This document shows positions 1-6,000 of a stretch of 6,463 nucleotides of DNA, in pieces (the first letter of the stretch is position 1; every line of letters begins with the position of its first letter). Origin of the DNA: Candidatus Omnitrophota bacterium (GTDB lineage Bacteria > Omnitrophota > Gorgyraeia > Gygaellales > Profunditerraquicolaceae). The notes under the pieces were generated by a model. It made no database searches. It was not told the origin of the DNA and saw only the letters and a program-made list of their open reading frames with translations. The position numbers were made by a program, and so were the translations under genes. The stretch lies in contig VGKM01000067.1 of the NCBI GenBank assembly GCA_016867005.1, positions 1-6,463 on the forward strand. Reading direction: 5' to 3'.

Positions 1-3000
1 AAAAGGGAATGGGAGTTATCAAAAAGTCCTTCGGCTGTATTTAGATATAATTTGAGATTAGAAAGAAAGATGGCAGTTGCAAGTGACAAAGTAAAGAGTC
101 AAAGAGAAGGCCTGTCTAAAGAGGCGCGTCTTTCCTTGACCACAGAAGATATTGCTTTCTGTATACACAGGGAAAGAAAACTGATTACCAAGCTTGAAAT
201 TGGTATTTCTCCATTTACCATAAGCACTCTTCATTCGCTTATTCTTAGTTTCGCATCCAAGGAAAATTTTACTTTTGATAATGTCTTAAGCGACGATGAA
301 GACAGGTTCGCTTCTTTTGTGAAGCTTTTCTTCAATTCTGAACGGCTTGAGCAGGTACGTAAGATAATCTTAGCCGTAGAAAATATAAATAACCCCAGAG
401 GAGAGCAAATAAGCAATAAGCTTTCTTATGTTAAGCTTGTCCCGAAAGTAATCTTCTCCGGAAATGGGCAGGATGAACGTAAAATAGACGGTGAAGCAAT
501 TTCCGTTTTCAGGCATAATTTAAGGCTGATTAGGTTAAGAGGCGAGACGGCAGATGTTATTAAGAAACAAAGGCCGAATATCCAGTTCGGAAAAGATAAA
601 AAGAGGCATGTAGAAATCCATAACATAATCTCGGATGACCTTGGCACAGCCATGCATCGGGAAGGAAGTTTTATCACTTGTTTGGAAACAGGAGATAGGG
701 CGGCCCAGCCGACCATAACAACTATCCATTCATTAATAATTGCATTTTCGAAAGAGGACAAATTCCGTTTGGATGATATTCCTTCAAAGACAAAAGACAG
801 ATTCTCTGTTTTGCTTGGATTGCTTTTTGATATAAAGAGCCCGCAAGATACAAAAGCAATGTTAGAAGGTTTCCAAAGAATCGACAATATTGCCTGCAGT
901 GAAAAGGTGTTGAGTAAAACGGCAAAAAGCGCTTTCATCTTTAAACAGAATTTAAGGCGGCTGATCTGGCAGGAGCGGTTCCTTGAACCAAAAATACTCG
1001 CTTCAAAGCTCCACATTTCTCCTGATGGGCTTAAGCACTATGTGAAAAATGGAAATTCTATAAATATTATAAAGATACATAATTTAATTCTTACGATAGC
1101 CCAGTTAAAAGGCCTTACTTTCAAAGACGTGCTTGGAAAATTGTTGGATAATATGTTACCAACATCTGTTGAATATTTGCAGGCTTCGGGATTTATGGGT
1201 AGCCGCGCGCCGGGCATGTTGCGTAACGCATTTTTTGCGGATGGGAGCGGGGCGGAGAGGTTTGGTATGCAGGAGGGGCTAAATAAAATAGAGCCAATGG
1301 AATATGTAATTGATACTATTATTTCTTCTTCAAGTTATGAAAGTGGTATAGGGCATTATTCTATCAAACCGAAGAAAGAAATGAAATTGGGCCAAGTGCT
1401 GGATTATCTGGAACAGCATCCGAATGATCATTATATGTTCCACTATTTGGAATCTTTGCAAATTGAAGATGATGCAGAAGAAGTTGGTGAGGTGTTAAGA
1501 AGATTTAAAATTAAGCCATCCAGCATACTCTTGGGGCTTTTATTAGATGTCAATATCACTAAGTTTACTGAAGTAAAATCGGCCTTAGAAGGTTATTTAA
1601 CGAGTAATAAAGAAACTGCCATTTCTTTATTAGAAGTACATCATCCAAGCCGGTTAGTTAGGGCTAAAGTAATAAGGCAAGCCGAAAGTAAAGCAAAAAC
1701 TATCTTAGGCCAAATTTTCCAAATCAATAGGAATAATTTCATTCCTTTGGCAAGCATTCTTGGTAAGATTCCTCTTCCGATATATCCCGATACTTTGATT
1801 AAGCTCCAACAGGAGTTTGCTAGAAAATTCGTATCTCTTCCTGAACTCCCTGGTATTTCCGGAGAAGCAAGCGAAATGCACTATTGCACGGGCACAGGAT
1901 TAAGGTCAAAGAAGCCAAGTGAGACCCTTAAATTGTTAGAACCCATTATTAGTTCATTGGAAATAACGCCACATTGCGACACAATTGAAGGGAAAGTATC
2001 GATATGCGCTGTCAAATGGAAGTTCAGCACTAATGCAATTCTAGGAAGAAATAATTATGTTATCAGCGGGATCAATGGCTCTGGTGGCAAAGGGTTATAT
2101 TTGACTGCGGCACTTTCTTCCGGGCTGATGGAAACAGTCGAAAGGTATTCTGCAGAAATCGGCTCAACTGATAATTGGCCTAACGGGTATGAAGAAAAAT
2201 TGGAGTTTATTTACGGGAATGCCAGTGATCTTAAGAACAATAATTTAACTATTCTTAATCCTAATCAGATTAATCCCCTGGTCCCTTATGAAGATCAACC
2301 GATTTCTTGGGTTAAGGGGCATATACTTACTCAAAAAGGGTTTGAAGATATTTATGTGCCAAACCAGATGGTATTTCTTATGCCGAATTTTGATGAAGTT
2401 GAGGTTCTGCAGGATTCTTCCAACGGCCTTGCAGCCGGCAATACCATGAATGAGGCAAAACTACATGCTCTTCTGGAAATAATTGAAAGGGATTCAGACA
2501 GGACTATGTTTTATTCTCCAGAGAAGACATTCTATGTAACTGCTGAAAATAAAAATATAAAAGGGCTTTTGGATTTGTTTGAAAAAGAAGGAGTTGTGCT
2601 TGAGTTGTTGGATCTTACTTCTGAATTTGGAGTCCCTGCATATCGGGCGCTGATTAGGACACAAAATTCTATGATAAGTGGTTCAGGCGCTCATTTAGAC
2701 GGAAGCATAGCGGCAATTAGGGCAATATGCGAACTTTTTGGTAAATTCTTAATGTATCCGGCCAAAGAGCGAGACAAAATGAACCGTAATAAAGATAAGG
2801 CGATGGCAATAAACACAATTGAGAATCTTCCAAATTTCTCTTCGGGAAATATTGATTTAGACCTTAAGCGGGTTGAAGAGCTATTGTTAGCCAATAATTA
2901 TTACCCAATATATGTGAACTTAACAAGGGCAGATTGGAAAATTCCCGTTGTCAGGGCAATTGTGCCAGGATTAGGTATTCCTGAGGGCTTGAGTATAAGG

Positions 3001-6000
3001 CAATTGGCGCATTTGTTTAAGATGAGCGGTAATTGTCAGCTATTATCTTTTGAGCAGAAAAACGATCAAGGCAAAATAGGTGCAGTAGTAGGCGGTAAGG
3101 GAACGCAAGCCGCGCAAGGCGGTAGCTGGAGCGGCGTAATTCAGTATCACCCCGATGATATGTTTGTAGTAACTCCGATAGAGCGCCTGAAGCTGTCCGG
3201 CTACATTGGTTGGCAGCCGGGTATGCCGCGCAACATGTTCTTTGCTGATGGGAGCGGGATAAAGGCATTTACCGCTGAACAGCGCGCGCTGATTGAAAAG
3301 ACAGCCAGTTCCTTAAGGCAGGGAAGGGTTTCGCCTGTTAAGATTGCGCTTTCTTGTCAGCATACCCTAATTTTTGGGAAACTAAAGATAAGCAATGTCG
3401 GCACTTATCTAAGGTATGAAGAAAAGCGTCGAGGCGTATATATTGCTGCAATAAAGTTAACTAAAGAAGCAAAACTTCTGCGGGTAACACTGCTTATACC
3501 GGATCAGTCTTGCCAGCTGCATGAGGTTCCTTGCGGCGACATAAAATGCGATGATGACGGCTTTCCCTTATCACAAAAAGTAACTGACAAGCAAAATACC
3601 CTCAATATTTCCCTTTCCAATTTACTATTCCAGGAAGGATACCCTGAAGAGCTGTTTATTTTGACAAACGGCGAGCAACATATATTTAAAATGGCAAACC
3701 TTAGTTGCAGTTTAAATGGTTTTTTAATTTCTAAACAACTAAAAGCCCATGATGTAATGATAGCTAGGTATCTGCCTGCTGAAGGATACCGCCGGATTGA
3801 AATCCGTAGAAGACTCGGTGTTTCGTTGACCGAAGGGGAAAAATTAGCAGAGTTTGAAGTTAACGAAAAAAGTTACCCTGTGCAACTAGAAAAAGGCAAA
3901 ATCAGCATGTCTCTTCTTGATTATCTTAGAAAAACCGGACAAATCAACGATGAGCCGCAAAAACAGACAGCAAAAGCACCTAAAGGCAGGTTTATGTTTA
4001 GTGATATAGATGCATATGCCAGATATTTACAGAGGCGTTATTCTGCGGAAAAAGCCGAAATTAAGATTATCAAGGGCAAAGGTTCTTATGAAGTTACTGC
4101 TTCTTTGACTACCGCCGAGGGGCAGATACAAGAAGTTTCTTGTGGCGTAATTAAGCTCGACGCCAACGGTTTTCCGGCATTCATGAATGTTACGGATGCC
4201 ACAAAAACACGCTGGATTTCGCTGCGCTGGGCATTGCTGCGCGGGGGTTATCCCGAAGAACTGTTTATTTTTACGAGCCAATCAAAACAAATATTTCAAA
4301 TCGCAGGCATTATCTTTTATCTAACAACTTATCTTAGGTATAGAAAATTAGAGTCTGCTGATGTAGCAATTGTTATGTATCTGCCTGCTGAAGGATACCG
4401 CCGGATTGAAATCCGTAGAAGAATCGGTGTTTCGTTGACCGAAGGGGAAAAATTAGCAGAGTTTGAAGTTAATGAGAAAGGCTGTCCAATAAAGTTACCC
4501 GCAGGCAGGATAAGTACCTCTGTATTCGATTATCTGAAACTAATCGGCCAGATAAGCGAAGATTCGCATAGGAATGAAATTACTGTTGGGCGCAGCCAGG
4601 ATTTGGCTACTATCGGAAAAATCCACTATGGTTGGTTACTGCGCTATTTTGCGTATTTGGAATTCATAGGGATAGCGGATGTGCGTTCGCTTATTATGCG
4701 GCTTAAGCCGGATAGGGTCGAGGTTTGTGCTTGTATTGGCGAGGAAGAAAAAATAATGCACAGCGTCAAGCTTGATGAGAAAAATATCCCTGTTAATTTC
4801 CCCGCAGATAATATGGCCGGTGTCAGTTTGCTTAGGATACTTGATCTGCAAGGCCAGCTGGATAAGGATTTACTTGCAGCATTCAGAAGAAGCAGGGATG
4901 CCAAAAAAAGATATGAGTTTCCCGAGGAAGCGCTGGGGGCTTTACAAATTAGAAGGCAGGAAATGGGCGAAGAAAGTATTTCAGTTTCAGGTTTAGATAG
5001 GAACCAGGAAGATGGCGGGGATAGGACTTTATATTCGGCTTGTCTTGAATTTGGGATAGAGCTTAAAGGAACCAGAAGGAGTTATTCTACAACCCAGGTA
5101 AGGCAAAGGGAACTTGCGCGCAGAGCTGCTTTGCCCGGAGGAGAAATGAATAATACGCCTATGGCATTACAGCGGCCAAAAAGCGAAGGCGGAGATTGGT
5201 CTTTATACAGGTCTTGTATTGCAGACCCCAGCATTGAGTTGCCGCAATCAGAACGTCCTGAGAGGCCTGCGGTACTGGATGCTTTTACGCATCATTTCGC
5301 AACTTTCTTTGCCGGGGAATTATCTGCGGAAAGTTATCTTTTTCAATTATGGGAGAGGGCAATAAACGCAGGAGAAAAGCAGGATAGGGATTATTTTATT
5401 CTGGGGATGCTTCCTCTGGTGCGCGATGTAATTGAAAAAGAACTGAGAGTCAACAGTATTGATCCTCAGGGTAAAGGCGCTTCTTTAATGGATTATTTAT
5501 TACATAGAGGCAGCATAGCTTTGGTAGAACGGATGAGTGAATGGCCGTCATCAAATGAGGCAGATACGCTTTTTTCCTGGTTCCGCACAATGCTTAATGA
5601 AGAGCTGCTGCAGGCAAAGAAAGATTATTTCCGTGAGATTGAACAGGCTGCCTGGAGGCCGTCATTAGATGAGACTCCGGAAGATATGACCGCAGCTGAT
5701 ACGGTTGTTTCTAAAGGAGTTTCTCCTTTGGAAGAAGCAATTGCTAATGAAGTAGACGGGCTTCCGTCTATAAGCCAGGTAGAAAAAGACAACTTGTTGC
5801 AAGATCTACGCCGGTTTTTCTCGGTAAACGGATTATTCAGGGATTTTGGAGATGGCGCAGATTATCAATGGGCGCTTTATGTCATTGGCAGCCTCGGCAA
5901 GAAAAATAAAGCAAAGAAAGGTTACTCTGACCTAAACCTGGTGCTTCTTAGTGATGCGCCTGGAGAGTTCCTTGATTTAACTTTAGAAGATTTAGCACGG

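Noticed and set aside
426..1016. Minus-strand open frame of 196 codons opposite the helix-turn-helix repeats
   Set aside because: It lies antisense to the continuous +1 frame, whose translation has internal repeats. Its own translation is Ser/Leu/Phe-rich with no motif, as expected of an antisense shadow.
1531..1563. Possible membrane segment SSILLGLLLDV
   Set aside because: Only about eight hydrophobic residues in a row, flanked by charged ones; too short for a membrane span.
3017..3268. Minus-strand open frame opposite the Gly-rich linker
   Set aside because: GC-rich codons of the linker remove stops from the opposite strand; the translation shows no family feature and no upstream ribosome site was convincing.
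3769..4479. The near-identical blocks as CRISPR repeats or insertion-sequence ends
   Set aside because: Only two direct copies 609 bases apart, both in-frame coding sequence with homologous flanks; no inverted ends and no array of spacers.
4903..4909. Run of seven A as a possible programmed frameshift site
   Set aside because: Frame +1 continues with sensible coding sequence for 1,550 further bases. A +1 shift ends at 4996 without adding a domain, and I see no clear stimulatory hairpin.
4772..4996. Plus-strand open frame of 74 codons in frame 2
   Set aside because: It overlaps tandem subrepeat 5 and the following coding region in frame 1, and its translation has no recognisable content.
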